From NCBI RefSeq assembly GCF_001433995.1, contig NZ_AZCX01000009.1, positions 1-64,000 of the forward strand: 64,000 nucleotides of DNA, written 5' to 3'. Below the pieces are notes generated by a model. That model made no database searches. It had not been told where the DNA came from and saw nothing but the letters and a program-made list of their open reading frames with translations. Below, piece by piece: positions 17,989 through 27,709 of this stretch (position 1 is the stretch's first letter; each line of letters begins with the position of its first letter). This DNA comes from Secundilactobacillus kimchicus JCM 15530 (GTDB taxonomy: Bacteria > Bacillota > Bacilli > Lactobacillales > Lactobacillaceae). The translations under genes and the position numbers were made by a program.

Positions 17989-18894
17989 TTACTCAAAGTA
18001 ACCACTTTCTTTAAGCGTGCGCACCTCCCGTTTCTTTAAAATTTGGTGCTGATAATTACTGGGTGTCACCCCTGACCATTTCCGGAATTGCTTCGAGAAA
18101 TTTGACGTACTACTCGACCCCATTCGAAAAGCGACTTCTTCGACCGACAAGCTTGGCGCCCCTAGCAAGACCTTGGCCTTTTGATATTTTTCTTCTTCAA
18201 TATAGTGTAACGGCGTAATCCCATACACCTTTTTAAAGGTCCGGTGACCATAGCCTGTGCTGATGCCTAATTCCTGACACACATCACCAAACGAAAAGTT
18301 AGGGATGACTTCTGCCTCGGTCATTTCCTTTATCAGATTCGCCATATCCCGCCCCATCTTGGCCTCTTGCTCAGAATACTTTGCGTTTTCGTGAAGTTCC
18401 ATTTTCTTAAGAACCGTCAATAGATCTGATAGAAACTGTAAATAAGTAATCTCGATTTGGATTTTTGTTTGGTTGGCATCGAATCGCTGGCTAGCGACCA
18501 ACCCAACCATTTTGGTACAGACGTCCCCAATCAACTTTGCAATGTCGCTCTCCGGTTCCAAAACGGTATTGGCGACTTTGCTGATAATGTCGGACTTTAA
18601 ATCCACACTTTCAATATTAAAGTGGGTACAGATGTACGTCATCGGTTCCGTTCGGCTACTGTTCCGGTTCGTATGGATCGTCCCTGGCGAAATAATCATG
18701 GCAGATCCAGGACCGTAGGAATCCACCGAAATATTTTTAATTTCGGTTGTCTGGGAACCCGCCAAAATATACATTAGTTCAAACGCCTGATGCTTTTGTT
18801 CAAAAAACTGCCACCCCCCAGCCACCGTTCGTTGGTGCCCGCCAAACAAGTAAATACTGGTATCAATAAGTGGTAATGGCGTATATTTTTTCAT
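17989..18894 (-). CDS. AraC-family transcriptional regulator
   Basis: 301 residues. An N-terminal cupin-like sensing domain (FELMYILAGSQTTEI, SAMIISPGTIHTN) precedes a C-terminal double helix-turn-helix (about 195-290: FSFGDVCQELGISTGYGHRTFKKVYGITP, then SVEEVAFRMGSSSTSNFSKQFRKWSGVTP, written in parts). It lies just upstream of the transporter-xylosidase pair in the same direction and is its likely activator by position. The ATG at 18894 has GGAGG six bases upstream, so the longer frame to 18915 is not used. Confidence 0.88.
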   Translation of the reverse strand: MKKYTPLPLIDTSIYLFGGHQRTVAGGWQFFEQKHQAFELMYILAGSQTTEIKNISVDSYGPGSAMIISPGTIHTNRNSSRTEPMTYICTHFNIESVDLKSDIISKVANTVLEPESDIAKLIGDVCTKMVGLVASQRFDANQTKIQIEITYLQFLSDLLTVLKKMELHENAKYSEQEAKMGRDMANLIKEMTEAEVIPNFSFGDVCQELGISTGYGHRTFKKVYGITPLHYIEEEKYQKAKVLLGAPSLSVEEVAFRMGSSSTSNFSKQFRKWSGVTPSNYQHQILKKREVRTLKESGYFE

Positions 18895-18935
18895 GGACTG
18901 CCTCCGTTTAATCACCCACCATCGGCTTTTTGGCT

Positions 18936-18990
18936 AAAAATAAAGCCTGATTTCAGTTGAACTTAAACACTAAGTCGTTGAAATCAGGCC
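18936..18990 (-). terminator. Terminator after xylB
   Basis: Arms GCCTGATTTCA (18945-18955) and its complement (18979-18989), with inner AACTT/AAGT pairing. A T-rich run follows on each strand. It separates xylB from the AraC gene. Confidence 0.85.
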
Positions 18991-19002
18991 ATCCTTTTTT
19001 AT

Positions 19003-20514
19003 TTAAATATCATTATCGCGCCGATAGGCCAACAATTCATGACTCAATTCACTCGTACTCTTGTACACTTTTCCGTATATCTCATGGACTTTATCGTACT
19101 GCTGGGCCCGCTTCGGATCTGGCAGGTACTCTTTTCCAAAATGAACGAATTTGTCCGCGCATTCTTGGAACGTGTCAAACCAACCCAAACCTACTGCGGC
19201 CATCATTGCGGCCCCCATACCTGGACCCTGCTCATTTTCGAGACTCACCACTTTCTTGTTGAAAATGTCGGCCTGAATTTGTAGCCACAACGGGCTCTTA
19301 GCCCCGCCACCAATGGCGACAACCGTGTCAAAGTCGTTATGGTGCGCATCATAGATATCCATAATATCCTTAAATGAGAAAATGATGCCTTCCAGAACCG
19401 CTCGAACGAAGTCGGTCTTTTTATGGGTACCATCAACACCGATGAAGCTGCCCCGGATATCAGCATCAGCGTACGGTGCTCGCTCACCAACAATATATGG
19501 TGTGTAAATTAGCCCGTTTGCCCCCACGCCAGAGTTGGCCGCACTTTCGACCATTTCATCAAAGGAGACATCCTGCGCAAACGTCTTTTTAAACCAATTG
19601 AGTGAATATCCAGCGGCTAGTGTCACGCCCATTGAATAATATGAATCTGGAATGGCGTGATCTTCAAACTGCAGGACACCGTGGTAGTCCACATCCGCAT
19701 TTTCCTCATACTTCAACACAACCCCAGACGTCCCGATACTTGAAAGGACCATGTTAGGCGATAAAATCCCCGCCCCCACTGCTCCGGCAGCGTTATCAGC
19801 CCCGCCACCAAACACCTCAGTATCGGTGCTCAAGCCAGAGAATAGCGCATAGCTCTGAGAAACTTTACCAGCTGAATCAATGGACTTCATCAACGGCGGG
19901 CACATGCTCATTGGAATATCCAAAGCGTCACAAATTTCTTGGCTCCATTGCCCGGCCTTCACGTCCAACAAGACCGTCCCGGTTGCATCAGAATAATCCA
20001 TGGCCAATTTTCCCGTCATCCGATATCTAACGTAGTCCTTGGGTAACAAGAAAGTCTTGGCTTGAGCCCAAATTTCTGGCTCGTTTTCCTTAACCCATAA
20101 CATTTTAGGCAAGGTAAACCCTTCAAGTGGCTGGTTCTTTGTAATTTCAACGAACTTATCGCCTAATTGCGCTTCGATTTCATGGCGTTGCTTAGTAGTC
20201 CGCGTATCGTTCCACAAGATGGCTGGCCTTAAAACTTGCCGGTTTTCGTCCAGCAAGACCAGACCGTGCATTTGGCCAGAAAAACTGATGCCTTCAATCT
20301 CTTCGGGCTTGATCTGATCGTCCAGAATCAGACGAACGATCGCAACGGTTGTCCCGGATACCCAGTCTTCCGGATTTTGTTCGCTATAGCCTGGATGCGG
20401 CTGGCTTAGTGGGTAGTCAAAGCTTTGTTGGGCGACGATTTCGCCGTCCTTATTCATGGCCGAGACCTTGACGGCACTAGTCCCAAGGTCGACGCCTAAA
20501 ACATATTCACTCAT
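19003..20514 (-). CDS. xylB: Xylulokinase
   Basis: 503 residues, full length for FGGY kinases. Phosphorylates D-xylulose to xylulose 5-phosphate for the phosphoketolase route. Motifs: [16 protein letters not shown] (phosphate 1), [15 protein letters not shown] near 78, AILWNDTRT near 99, [13 protein letters not shown] near 168, [13 protein letters not shown] near 237 with the catalytic Asp, and [19 protein letters not shown] near 394. Follows xylA by 69 bases containing a terminator-like hairpin. Confidence 0.96.
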   Translation of the reverse strand: MSEYVLGVDLGTSAVKVSAMNKDGEIVAQQSFDYPLSQPHPGYSEQNPEDWVSGTTVAIVRLILDDQIKPEEIEGISFSGQMHGLVLLDENRQVLRPAILWNDTRTTKQRHEIEAQLGDKFVEITKNQPLEGFTLPKMLWVKENEPEIWAQAKTFLLPKDYVRYRMTGKLAMDYSDATGTVLLDVKAGQWSQEICDALDIPMSMCPPLMKSIDSAGKVSQSYALFSGLSTDTEVFGGGADNAAGAVGAGILSPNMVLSSIGTSGVVLKYEENADVDYHGVLQFEDHAIPDSYYSMGVTLAAGYSLNWFKKTFAQDVSFDEMVESAANSGVGANGLIYTPYIVGERAPYADADIRGSFIGVDGTHKKTDFVRAVLEGIIFSFKDIMDIYDAHHNDFDTVVAIGGGAKSPLWLQIQADIFNKKVVSLENEQGPGMGAAMMAAVGLGWFDTFQECADKFVHFGKEYLPDPKRAQQYDKVHEIYGKVYKSTSELSHELLAYRRDNDI

Positions 20515-20531
20515 ACTGTCACTTCTCCTTT

Positions 20532-20567
20532 AAAAAAGCAGCGAGCAGACCTTGGTCCACTCACTGC
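20532..20567 (-). terminator. Terminator-like hairpin between xylA and xylB
   Basis: On the minus strand, GCAGTGAGTGGACC (20554-20567) and GGTCTGCTCGCTGC (20538-20551) pair around AA, followed by TTTTTT (20532-20537) just before the xylB ribosome site. It could end part of the xylA transcripts or protect the xylA 3' end, so that xylA exceeds xylB in expression. Confidence 0.7.
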
Positions 20568-20582
20568 ATTTAGGGTTAACCA

Positions 20583-21926
20583 TTATTTGCTGAGCGCATC
20601 AATAATGTAGTGGTTAATCGTATCCTTAACTTGTTCAAGGTGATCGGAGTGGGTCGCATTCCGTAAATCGGCTTGGGTCTTGTCCATTGAGTATTCTTCA
20701 AGCGTCTTAAAGTCTGCTTTGCCACTTTCGATGTCAGCTCCGATACCTGAGTCATATGAGCTGTAACGTTCCGTGACAAGGTTTTCCAACACGTGGTCTT
20801 CCTTCATCTTAGTCGCAATCCGAAGGCCAGCAGCAAAGGTATCCATCCCAACCATGTGAGCGTACAGTAAGTCGTTAGCTTCAAATGATGAACGACGTGG
20901 TTTCGAGTCAAAGTTCAACCCACCGTGAGGGCCAATGCCGCCATCCTCAACGACTTCATACATTGCAGCAACTGCTTCGTATAAGTCTGATGGGAATTCA
21001 TCAATATCCCAGCCAATCAACTTGTCCCCTTGGTTGGCATCCAATGAACCAAGCAAGCCAGCTTCACGAGCCACACGGATTTCATGTTGGTAAGTGTGCC
21101 CAGCTAGGTTAGCATGGTTACCTTCCAAGTTCAACTTAAAGTCTTTATCAAGATCGTATTCCTTCATAAAGGCAATCGTGGTCGCAGCGTCAAAGTCGTA
21201 TTGGTGCGTCGTTGGTTCCTTTGGCTTCGGTTCAAGCAACATTTGAGCATCAAAGCCAATTTCAGTGGCGTAGTCTTTTGCCAAATGGAAGATCTTGGCA
21301 GCATGTTCTTGTTCCCGCTTCATGTCCGTGTTCCAAAGTGATTCATAACCTTCACGGCCACCCCAGAAGACATAGTTTTCAGCACCGACCCGCTTTCCGA
21401 TTTCCAAACTGTGCTTTAATTGCGCAGCTGAGTAAGCAAAAATGTCAGCATATGGTGACGTAGCGGCCCCGGAAACAAACCGTGGATTGGTGAACATGTT
21501 TGCGGTGTTCCAGAGGACTTTCATCCCAGAAGTCTTTTGATACTCAACAATCTTATCAACAACTTTATCCAGATTCTTGTTCGTTTCACGCAGTGTGTCA
21601 CCTTCAGGAGCTAAGTCCCGGTCGTGGAATGCTAAGTAGTCAACACCCAGTTTGTCGTAAAATTCAAAGGCGTAGTCAACTTTGGCAAGTGCTTGGTCCA
21701 TCGGGTCCGTGTACTTGTCATATGGTCGAATAGCGGTCCCATCACCGAATGGGTCAACTAACCGTTGATCAAATGTGTGCCAATAAGCGACTGAGAACCG
21801 TAACCAATCGCGCATCTTCTTACCACCGATGATTTCATCTGGGTTGTAGTAGTGGAACCCATCACCAGTACCTAAATTACCGTTACCTACGTAGTTAACT
21901 TTGTTAAAATCCCATAAATCAGCCAT
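20583..21926 (-). CDS. xylA: Xylose isomerase
   Basis: 447 residues, typical of the class II enzyme. Converts D-xylose to D-xylulose. Catalytic HDRD near residue 101 ([11 protein letters not shown]), [15 protein letters not shown] near 233, LNLEGNHA near 268, GSLDANQGD near 298 and [11 protein letters not shown] near 338 supply the metal and substrate residues. AAGGAGGAAG is the ribosome site. Its promoter carries a XylR operator and a near-perfect cre. Confidence 0.97.
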   Translation of the reverse strand: MADLWDFNKVNYVGNGNLGTGDGFHYYNPDEIIGGKKMRDWLRFSVAYWHTFDQRLVDPFGDGTAIRPYDKYTDPMDQALAKVDYAFEFYDKLGVDYLAFHDRDLAPEGDTLRETNKNLDKVVDKIVEYQKTSGMKVLWNTANMFTNPRFVSGAATSPYADIFAYSAAQLKHSLEIGKRVGAENYVFWGGREGYESLWNTDMKREQEHAAKIFHLAKDYATEIGFDAQMLLEPKPKEPTTHQYDFDAATTIAFMKEYDLDKDFKLNLEGNHANLAGHTYQHEIRVAREAGLLGSLDANQGDKLIGWDIDEFPSDLYEAVAAMYEVVEDGGIGPHGGLNFDSKPRRSSFEANDLLYAHMVGMDTFAAGLRIATKMKEDHVLENLVTERYSSYDSGIGADIESGKADFKTLEEYSMDKTQADLRNATHSDHLEQVKDTINHYIIDALSK

Positions 21927-21958
21927 GAAACTTCCTCCTTAAGTGATAAACGAATTAA

Positions 21959-21981
21959 TTAGTTTGTTCATACAACCAACT
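21959..21981 (-). promoter_or_regulatory. XylR operator upstream of xylA
   Basis: An imperfect inverted repeat with arms TTAGTTTGTT and AACCAACT, very similar to the xyl operator known from Bacillus and lactobacilli (TTAGTTTGTT...AACAAACTAA). It lies just downstream of the -10, where bound XylR would block transcription in the absence of xylose. Confidence 0.8.
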
Positions 21982-21990
21982 CACAACGTT

Positions 21991-22018
21991 AGTATAGCGC
22001 TTACATTCAAAAAAACAA
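21991..22018 (-). promoter_or_regulatory. xylA promoter with overlapping cre
   Basis: -35 TTGTTT (22013-22018), 16-base spacer, -10 TATACT (21991-21996). The spacer and -10 contain ATGTAAGCGCTATAC, which fits the cre consensus with one mismatch, so CcpA would compete directly with polymerase. Confidence 0.8.
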
Positions 22019-22047
22019 CCCCCTTTTTTCAGGAAGTTGTTTTTTTA
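22009..22047 (-). terminator. xylR terminator overlapping the xylA -35
   Basis: AAAAAAACAAC and GTTGTTTTTTT arms surround a short C/T-rich loop. It ends xylR transcripts and shares its distal arm with the xylA -35 box. Confidence 0.75.
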
Positions 22048-22053
22048 TGACCT

Positions 22054-23223
22054 TTATTTGGCTGAAAAGTTGAGTTCAAAGTTCTCTAAATCCAATACCT
22101 GACGCGTGATGAGCGCACACCCACCCTGCAGAGTTGCCGCATGTGAATCTGCGATCATTTTTATGGGAACCGGGTTGGATTTAGTCATTTTTTGATAATG
22201 ATCCGTAATTGGTGGCAACAAACTAGGCAGTTCCTCGATCAACGGTGAATTGATAAAAATCGTTGCCGGATCATAGTTGTTTTGAACGTTGGAAATAATC
22301 ATGGCGATGTTTCGGATAAAACCGTTCAACACCGTCACCGCGTCCTCATCATGCTGGTTATATAGCTCGACGACCGACTGCCGGTCGAGTGCCTGGCTCG
22401 CCTTAATTTGCCCTAACTGAGAAATAATGGCTTCTTCTGAGCAGAAATCTTCGACTTTCATCATCGTCTGACCTAAGGCGCTCCCAATAATCACAGACCG
22501 ACCAATTTCGCCGGCCTCGCCGTGGTCACCGTGATAGAGTTCCTTGTTCACGATAATTCCGGCCCCGATACCACGATGAATGCTGACCGTTACAGCGTTG
22601 TTCAACGCATGCCCGTCATTAAAATCACGTTCGTAAACCGCTGACAAGTTAGCTTCATTTTCTAGTAAAACCGGAACCTGATACTTCGTTTCAAAGACGT
22701 TGGCCAGATCAATGCCTTCCATATCCATAAAGGGCGAATACGTGACCTGATTGTTATGAACCGTCCCGTGAATGGCAAAGCTAATCCCCAATAAGCCGTG
22801 CTCCGATCGATCATTTCGCCGCGCGTCATGGATGGCTTCATCAATAATTTGCACAATTTCAGACAACCGCAAGCCTTCAACGTCAGCCTGCGAGTAATCT
22901 AAAATACCACCGGAGATATCGTTTCTCATAATATGTAGGTGGCGATACCCAAAATCAAAATTAATCGTAAAGCCGTAACGATTATTAATCGCAATCAAAA
23001 CGGGCTTCCGGCCACCAGACGTAGACGCCTGGCCCTCACCAAGTTCAGAAACGACCCCCCGTTCCTTTAAATCAAAGTACAACGCTGACACCGTTGACTT
23101 ATTGAGTGACAGATTTTTAGAGATGTCGACTCTTGCAATAGGTTGCTGATTAAAAACTTCAGCTAAGATGGCGCGAATATTTTGTTCATGGAGCTCTTCT
23201 CGATTTTTAACATCCCCAGCCAT
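22054..23223 (-). CDS. xylR: Xylose operon repressor, ROK family
   Basis: 389 residues. N-terminal winged helix-turn-helix (about 12-75: ISKNLSLNKSTVSALYFDLKERG) followed by a ROK sugar-sensing domain with GFTINFDFGYRHLHI, GISFAIHGTV, VLLENEANLSA near 186 and the GEAGEIGRSV stretch that corresponds to the ROK signature but lacks the usual zinc cysteines in the pattern GHxxxxxxxxxCxCG. Directly upstream of xylA in the same direction and divergent from the xylose transporter. Represses through the operator at 21959-21981. Confidence 0.93.
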   Translation of the reverse strand: MAGDVKNREELHEQNIRAILAEVFNQQPIARVDISKNLSLNKSTVSALYFDLKERGVVSELGEGQASTSGGRKPVLIAINNRYGFTINFDFGYRHLHIMRNDISGGILDYSQADVEGLRLSEIVQIIDEAIHDARRNDRSEHGLLGISFAIHGTVHNNQVTYSPFMDMEGIDLANVFETKYQVPVLLENEANLSAVYERDFNDGHALNNAVTVSIHRGIGAGIIVNKELYHGDHGEAGEIGRSVIIGSALGQTMMKVEDFCSEEAIISQLGQIKASQALDRQSVVELYNQHDEDAVTVLNGFIRNIAMIISNVQNNYDPATIFINSPLIEELPSLLPPITDHYQKMTKSNPVPIKMIADSHAATLQGGCALITRQVLDLENFELNFSAK

Positions 23224-23254
23224 GACCGAATCCTCATTTCTATTAATTTAATTA

Positions 23255-23284
23255 ATTGTACCCTAAATAACTTTTACAATACAA
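23255..23284 (-). promoter_or_regulatory. xylR promoter
   Basis: -35 TTGTAT (23279-23284), 18-base spacer, -10 TACAAT (23255-23260). Confidence 0.65.
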
Positions 23285-23437
23285 ATAAAGGCCTGCTGTC
23301 AGACAATATTGGAAAAAGTAATGCCTTTCAATGACCTTTATCCTACGTTATTTTTTTAATTGTGACAAATCCGTTTTGGTGCACGGCCTTTCAGGCATCT
23401 TATCTTCACAAGAAAACGCAAAATGGAAACCGCTATC

Positions 23438-23452
23438 AGAAAACGCTTTCTT
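23438..23452 (-). promoter_or_regulatory. cre site upstream of xylose symporter
   Basis: On the minus strand AAGAAAGCGTTTTCT fits the cre consensus with one mismatch. A weaker inverted repeat of GTTGGT (23482-23487) and ACCAACT (23499-23505) further down could be a degenerate XylR site. Confidence 0.65.
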
Positions 23453-23546
23453 TTTTTGGGGTCTTGGTTTACAATTCAATCGTTGGTTGCTTCACTATAC
23501 CAACTTATTCCAACTCACAAATCATTTAATAAAGGGGTATTTCATT

Positions 23547-24917
23547 ATGCGGAAAGTTTCAACAGGGTTCGTCTACTTCTTTGGCGCCCTCGGTGGATTA
23601 CTTTTTGGATACGACACCGGGGTTATTTCGGGCGCGATTCTCTTCATCCAAAAACAACTGCATCTGGGTTCTTGGCAACAAGGATGGGTTGTCAGCGCTG
23701 TTTTACTTGGAGCTGTTTTAGGTGCCGCGATTATTGGACCATCTTCTGACCGCTTTGGCCGGAAAAAATTGTTATTGCTATCATCGATCATTTTCTTCGT
23801 CGGGGCATTAGGATCAGCCATTTCGCCAGAGTTTTGGACATTAATCATTTCTCGGATCATTCTTGGGATGGCCGTCGGTGCCGCTTCAGCTTTAATACCA
23901 ACCTACCTTGCTGAACTTGCTCCTGCTAATAAACGTGGGACTGTTTCCAGTCTTTTCCAACTGATGGTCATGACTGGCATTCTTCTAGCCTACATCACCA
24001 ACTACACCTTCGCTGGCTTTTACACTGGCTGGCGCTGGATGCTCGGGTTTGCTGCAATTCCAGCTGCAATTCTGTTCTTGGGTGGATTGATTCTGCCCGA
24101 AAGCCCACGGTTCTTGGTGAAGCAACACCGGGACAACGAAGCCGAACAAGTCCTTCTCAATATGAATAAGGGTGACAACGCTGCCGTTCAAATTGAACTA
24201 GGTCAGATTCAAGAACAAGCTGCCATCAAGAGTGGTGGTTGGAGCGAACTCTTTAGCAAGTTTGTTCACCCCGCATTAATTATCGGGATTGGTTTGGCCA
24301 TTTTCCAACAAGTTATGGGTTGCAACACCGTCTTATACTATGCCCCAACTATCTTCACCGATGTTGGCTTCGGCGTTTCTGCCGCTCTTCTAGCTCACAT
24401 TGGGATTGGTGTCTTCAACGTGATTGTGACGGCTGTGGCTGTAGCAATCATGGACAAGATCGACCGAACAAAGATGTTGATTGGTGGCGCCGTCGGCATG
24501 GGTATTTCACTATTCATCATGAGTTTTTCAATGAAGTTCTCTGGTGAGTCTCACGTCGCTGCCATCATCTGTGTCATTGCCTTAACCATCTACATTGCGT
24601 TCTTCTCAGCAACTTGGGGTCCCGTGATGTGGGTCATGATTGGTGAAGTCTTCCCACTGAACATCCGTGGTCTCGGGAACTCATTTGCCAGTGTCATCAA
24701 CTGGGGCGCTAACATGATTGTCTCCCTAACCTTCCCACCACTGTTAGACTTCTTCGGGACTGGGAGCCTCTTCATCGGTTACGGAGTCTTATGTTTCGTT
24801 TCAATCTGGTTCGTTTCAAAGCACGTCTTTGAAACCCGGAACCGGTCACTTGAAGAAATTGAAGCTACGTTACGTGAAAAGGAAACCGAAGCAACCGTCG
24901 CTACAACTGGTCGCTAA
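23547..24917 (+). CDS. xylT: D-xylose:proton symporter, MFS sugar porter family
   Basis: 456 residues with 12 membrane segments. Sugar-porter signatures: GGLLFGYDTGVISGA near 12, DRFGRKK near 68, PTYLAELAP near 118, LPESPRFLVK near 187, QQVMGCNTVLYYAP near 254 with the sugar-binding QQ...N residues, and a final motif FETRNRSLEEIE. The ATG at 23547 is chosen because AAAGGGG lies nine bases upstream and the sequence MRKVSTGFVYFFGALGG begins the first helix; the longer frame would add 72 unlikely residues. Divergent from xylR. Xylose specificity is inferred from context. Confidence 0.9.
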   Translation: MRKVSTGFVYFFGALGGLLFGYDTGVISGAILFIQKQLHLGSWQQGWVVSAVLLGAVLGAAIIGPSSDRFGRKKLLLLSSIIFFVGALGSAISPEFWTLIISRIILGMAVGAASALIPTYLAELAPANKRGTVSSLFQLMVMTGILLAYITNYTFAGFYTGWRWMLGFAAIPAAILFLGGLILPESPRFLVKQHRDNEAEQVLLNMNKGDNAAVQIELGQIQEQAAIKSGGWSELFSKFVHPALIIGIGLAIFQQVMGCNTVLYYAPTIFTDVGFGVSAALLAHIGIGVFNVIVTAVAVAIMDKIDRTKMLIGGAVGMGISLFIMSFSMKFSGESHVAAIICVIALTIYIAFFSATWGPVMWVMIGEVFPLNIRGLGNSFASVINWGANMIVSLTFPPLLDFFGTGSLFIGYGVLCFVSIWFVSKHVFETRNRSLEEIEATLREKETEATVATTGR

Positions 24918-24948
24918 TCCCGATCGCAGTCATTATAAAATACACGTT

Positions 24949-24980
24949 AACACCTTAGTCAGTGAGCTAAGGTGTTTTTT
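24949..24980 (+). terminator. Terminator after xylose symporter
   Basis: Arms AACACCTTAG (24949-24958) and CTAAGGTGTT (24966-24975), then a T run. Confidence 0.9.
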
Positions 24981-25576
24981 CTTTTTCCTATATTTCAAGC
25001 TCGATCTGTGTACACCACTCCGAATAAGCAAAAGATCATCGGCGCTGCCTTACTATTTCTCAGCTCCCTATCATCAAATAAGATGATAGAACTTACTCCT
25101 GCCTCGACTCACAACAATTCGCAATACATGCACTTCATCACCTTCTATAGTTTTGAGGTGTCAGGGACACTGATTTATTCATCTTCTATACTCGATCTTT
25201 AAGACCAACATCCTAAAACTAACTAATCACAGTGTGCTGACGGGCCAGTTTGACACTCGAAATATATATTTTACTGGTATTGACGACCTCAATTTAATTA
25301 TAGTAAAAGAGATATCAAGATTGTCGTCACAATCTTGATACCTCTTAGTTTAGGATGTTTGACAAAGAGCCTTTCTCTGCAACTATGTAAAGATCGACCT
25401 AAGCAAGCTGCTCAGTTGGAATAGAAAAACATCGGTGCTACTTAACTTTCGTTCCCCACTGGCGCTACGAGAATCCAATAATTCAACTGGCATTTCCAAT
25501 TAAAAATCCTCAATTTCCGGGAAATATCTCTTACACCGAGCAATCGACTTTAGGCATATCGTCTTTGAAATCCACG
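24981..25576. other. Gene-free stretch with one strong hairpin
   Basis: Nearly 600 bases without a supported gene. ATCAAGATTGT (25314-25324) and its complement (25329-25339) form a perfect hairpin with flanking AGAG/CTCT, lacking a T run. Two stretches near 25028 and 25418 share a degenerate motif (AATA...CATCGG(C/T)GCT), perhaps an old repeat. Confidence 0.55.
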
Positions 25577-25804
25577 CTAATTAGTCCAATACTTATTAAT
25601 CAACCACGTTGAAACGACGATATAGATGAGCGCTGGGAGAACGAAGAGCGTTCCCACAACTTTCCAAGTACCGGCAACGATGATGATCGGGCCAAGCAAG
25701 TTTGTTAGAATTAGCCAGCGCTTTGGATATTTCAGCTTGTGTAGCAACAAATAATAGCTGATTGCCGCAATTATGATAACCCCAAAACTCAGAAAAAATA
25801 TCAT
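25577..25804 (-). CDS. Small membrane protein
   Basis: 75 residues with three hydrophobic segments (about 2-20, 30-48 and 50-70) and a short basic loop LHKLKYPKR. AGAAGGGATC precedes the ATG. Not recognised as a named family; no operon partner. Confidence 0.6.
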   Translation of the reverse strand: MIFFLSFGVIIIAAISYYLLLHKLKYPKRWLILTNLLGPIIIVAGTWKVVGTLFVLPALIYIVVSTWLINKYWTN

Positions 25805-26133
25805 GGGTTGATCCCTTCTTTTAATACTGGTTAACTATCGTCATCATCCACCTTTTGCCTGAAAAAATACGATGATGCCAGACTATTTCAAATGATGACC
25901 ATGTAGTAAATCAATTTCTCTGTTAACCTTTTATTTAAATTTATCATGGCACTCAATTGCTTTCAATATAAACGGCTAATCTTGATACATGAACCGTTTA
26001 CTGTTGTAATTATTACGGTTTCTCCAGAATTCAGACCAACAACGCAGTATGCTCAAAATTTTGTAACACTCGTACTCTAGCCAAACCAGCCAACAGATCT
26101 AGCAACTGCAACAATTATCGGAGATAAACGCAA
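25805..26133. other. Gene-free stretch
   Basis: About 330 bases upstream of the small membrane protein. It must hold that gene's promoter, but no clear element was recognised. Confidence 0.5.
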
Positions 26134-26178
26134 TTAGGCGGCAAGTTGTCGATTGAGAACCGACGACTTGCCGCCTAA
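26134..26178 (-). terminator. Long hairpin downstream of gshA
   Basis: An 18-base stem: TTAGGCGGCAAGT plus TGTCG pairs with its complement around ATTGAGAAC. The T run on the minus strand is weak (TAATTG), so it may be a processing barrier rather than a classic terminator. Confidence 0.6.
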
Positions 26179-26240
26179 AAGGTAGCCATTCTTCACGTGA
26201 TTAAGTTCCAAATTCACTAGACCATTTTGACCCCCTCAGC

Positions 26241-27593
26241 TTACTCATTCAATTTCTGTGCTTCCGGCAACGCGACCGCCCGTCCTGCCTGAAGTTCAGC
26301 TAGAATTTGTCGTTGATCCACGGAGGTTCTTGATTCGAACCCTATTAACGGTCGGTTGGTGAGGTCCTGTTGGTAGTGCTGGGTGGTTTGCTTCAATGTC
26401 TCAAATAACTGGTGATCAGCGGCCATCTTGGCCAACCGGGCAGCTGGCGTCAACGCTGGATTCAGCAACCGTTCTCGCATTTGATCGATCAAGGTTTGCG
26501 CGTTAAACGGGAGTGCAACTCCGTCATAAAAGGCCTGTAAGTCAGCTAGTAGGTCCAGCCCCTGTTGTAACATGTGACTGGGCGCAAACGGGCTTTCTAA
26601 GGCGGCCACTCGATTGGCGGCTTCCCCATTTGCAACAGCCGCGTTGATTTGGGTTGGCAACGCCGTCTGCAGGATAAAATACCCGAACAACAGACGAATA
26701 AAATCAAGCGTTTGACCACTAATCCCCAACGGCTCAAACGGATCAAGATCTAACGTGCGCAACTCGATGTAGCGCACCCCGTCTGTCAACAAGTCGGCCA
26801 ACTCGGCGCCACCCTTCAGTCGGACGATCCCGTAAAATTCTCGGTCGGCTAGCAGGTCGCCCTCAGCGACCGCCGTCTCAATCCGAGCCACGTAAGCTGC
26901 AACCGATTCGTAGCTCCCCGCCACCCCATTACCGTACCCAAAAGGCGAATTACGGAGAGAACGCACCGGTTGGCTCGGGGCATCCGTCGCCGCCGAAAAG
27001 TAGTTTGCAAACGTAACGGGGGTCGCACCAAATAGCGTGGTTAACAACCACCGATACTGGTAAAAGCCCACGGCGGCAGTCAAATACAACCGGTTTCGGG
27101 TCTCCACTAACGCTGGTGAATCGTCCAATCCCAGCGCCTTTAGGCCCCTTTCCGAAAGGCCAAGATTGATGTGTACCCCGCACTCTGCCGTCCGTTCAAT
27201 TTTTCGGTAGCGGGCCACCCTTAACCGGTAGTCATAACTGGCGGGATCCGTTTTCGCAATCACGATATCCCGGTGGTCAGCGTTTAAAGCTGGCGGCATA
27301 CTGTACGGCCACAGCGCTTCTTGAGCCTGTAGCGCGTGCCGAAGTGCCTGATGGTAGTCTCCTAGGTATTGCAGGGCTAAGCGACTACTCACCGTCGGCG
27401 GCGTGATTAGCTCTGATTGGGTCTGCAAGAAATCATTTTTAATAAAGTGATGCTGCCGTTGATCCGCTAACTGGTTTGGGTACGGCAACGCACTGAGATG
27501 CCCCGTTGGCGTGACGCGGTGACTCTCCACCTCTAGCCCCAACAAGCTGTTCACGACAGCGGCCACCTGTATTTGAGTCGCTTGTTTTCTCAT
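26241..27593 (-). CDS. gshA: Glutamate-cysteine ligase
   Basis: 450 residues. Joins glutamate and cysteine with ATP, first step of glutathione synthesis. Type 1 features: GLEVESHRV near the start (E.E.E metal site), SELITPP, LWPYSMPP, AECGVHINLGLS near 145 and YIELRTLDLDP near 280. It ends where the ligase domain ends and lacks the ATP-grasp domain of the fused GshAB, so only gamma-glutamylcysteine would be made unless a separate gshB exists. The ATG at 27593 has GGGG ten bases upstream; a GTG at 27602 is too close to that site. Confidence 0.9.
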   Translation of the reverse strand: MRKQATQIQVAAVVNSLLGLEVESHRVTPTGHLSALPYPNQLADQRQHHFIKNDFLQTQSELITPPTVSSRLALQYLGDYHQALRHALQAQEALWPYSMPPALNADHRDIVIAKTDPASYDYRLRVARYRKIERTAECGVHINLGLSERGLKALGLDDSPALVETRNRLYLTAAVGFYQYRWLLTTLFGATPVTFANYFSAATDAPSQPVRSLRNSPFGYGNGVAGSYESVAAYVARIETAVAEGDLLADREFYGIVRLKGGAELADLLTDGVRYIELRTLDLDPFEPLGISGQTLDFIRLLFGYFILQTALPTQINAAVANGEAANRVAALESPFAPSHMLQQGLDLLADLQAFYDGVALPFNAQTLIDQMRERLLNPALTPAARLAKMAADHQLFETLKQTTQHYQQDLTNRPLIGFESRTSVDQRQILAELQAGRAVALPEAQKLNE

Positions 27594-27670
27594 AACTGTC
27601 ACACCCCTTTGACTTTTTTCGTTAATTTACTCTTATTAACGTTAAATGTCAATTAAATGAGAATTTACTA

Positions 27671-27701
27671 ATAAAAAGCGACTGCCATCATAGCAGTCGC
27701 T
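27671..27701 (-). terminator. Terminator of DUF4811/MFS operon
   Basis: AGCGACTGC and GCAGTCGCT around CATCATA, with a T-rich run on the minus strand. Confidence 0.85.
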
Positions 27702-27709
27702 CAATCGGG

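Noticed and set aside
25013-25460. Possible insertion-sequence ends near 25028 and 25418
   Set aside because: The shared motif is short and degenerate, and no transposase frame or target duplication is visible between them.
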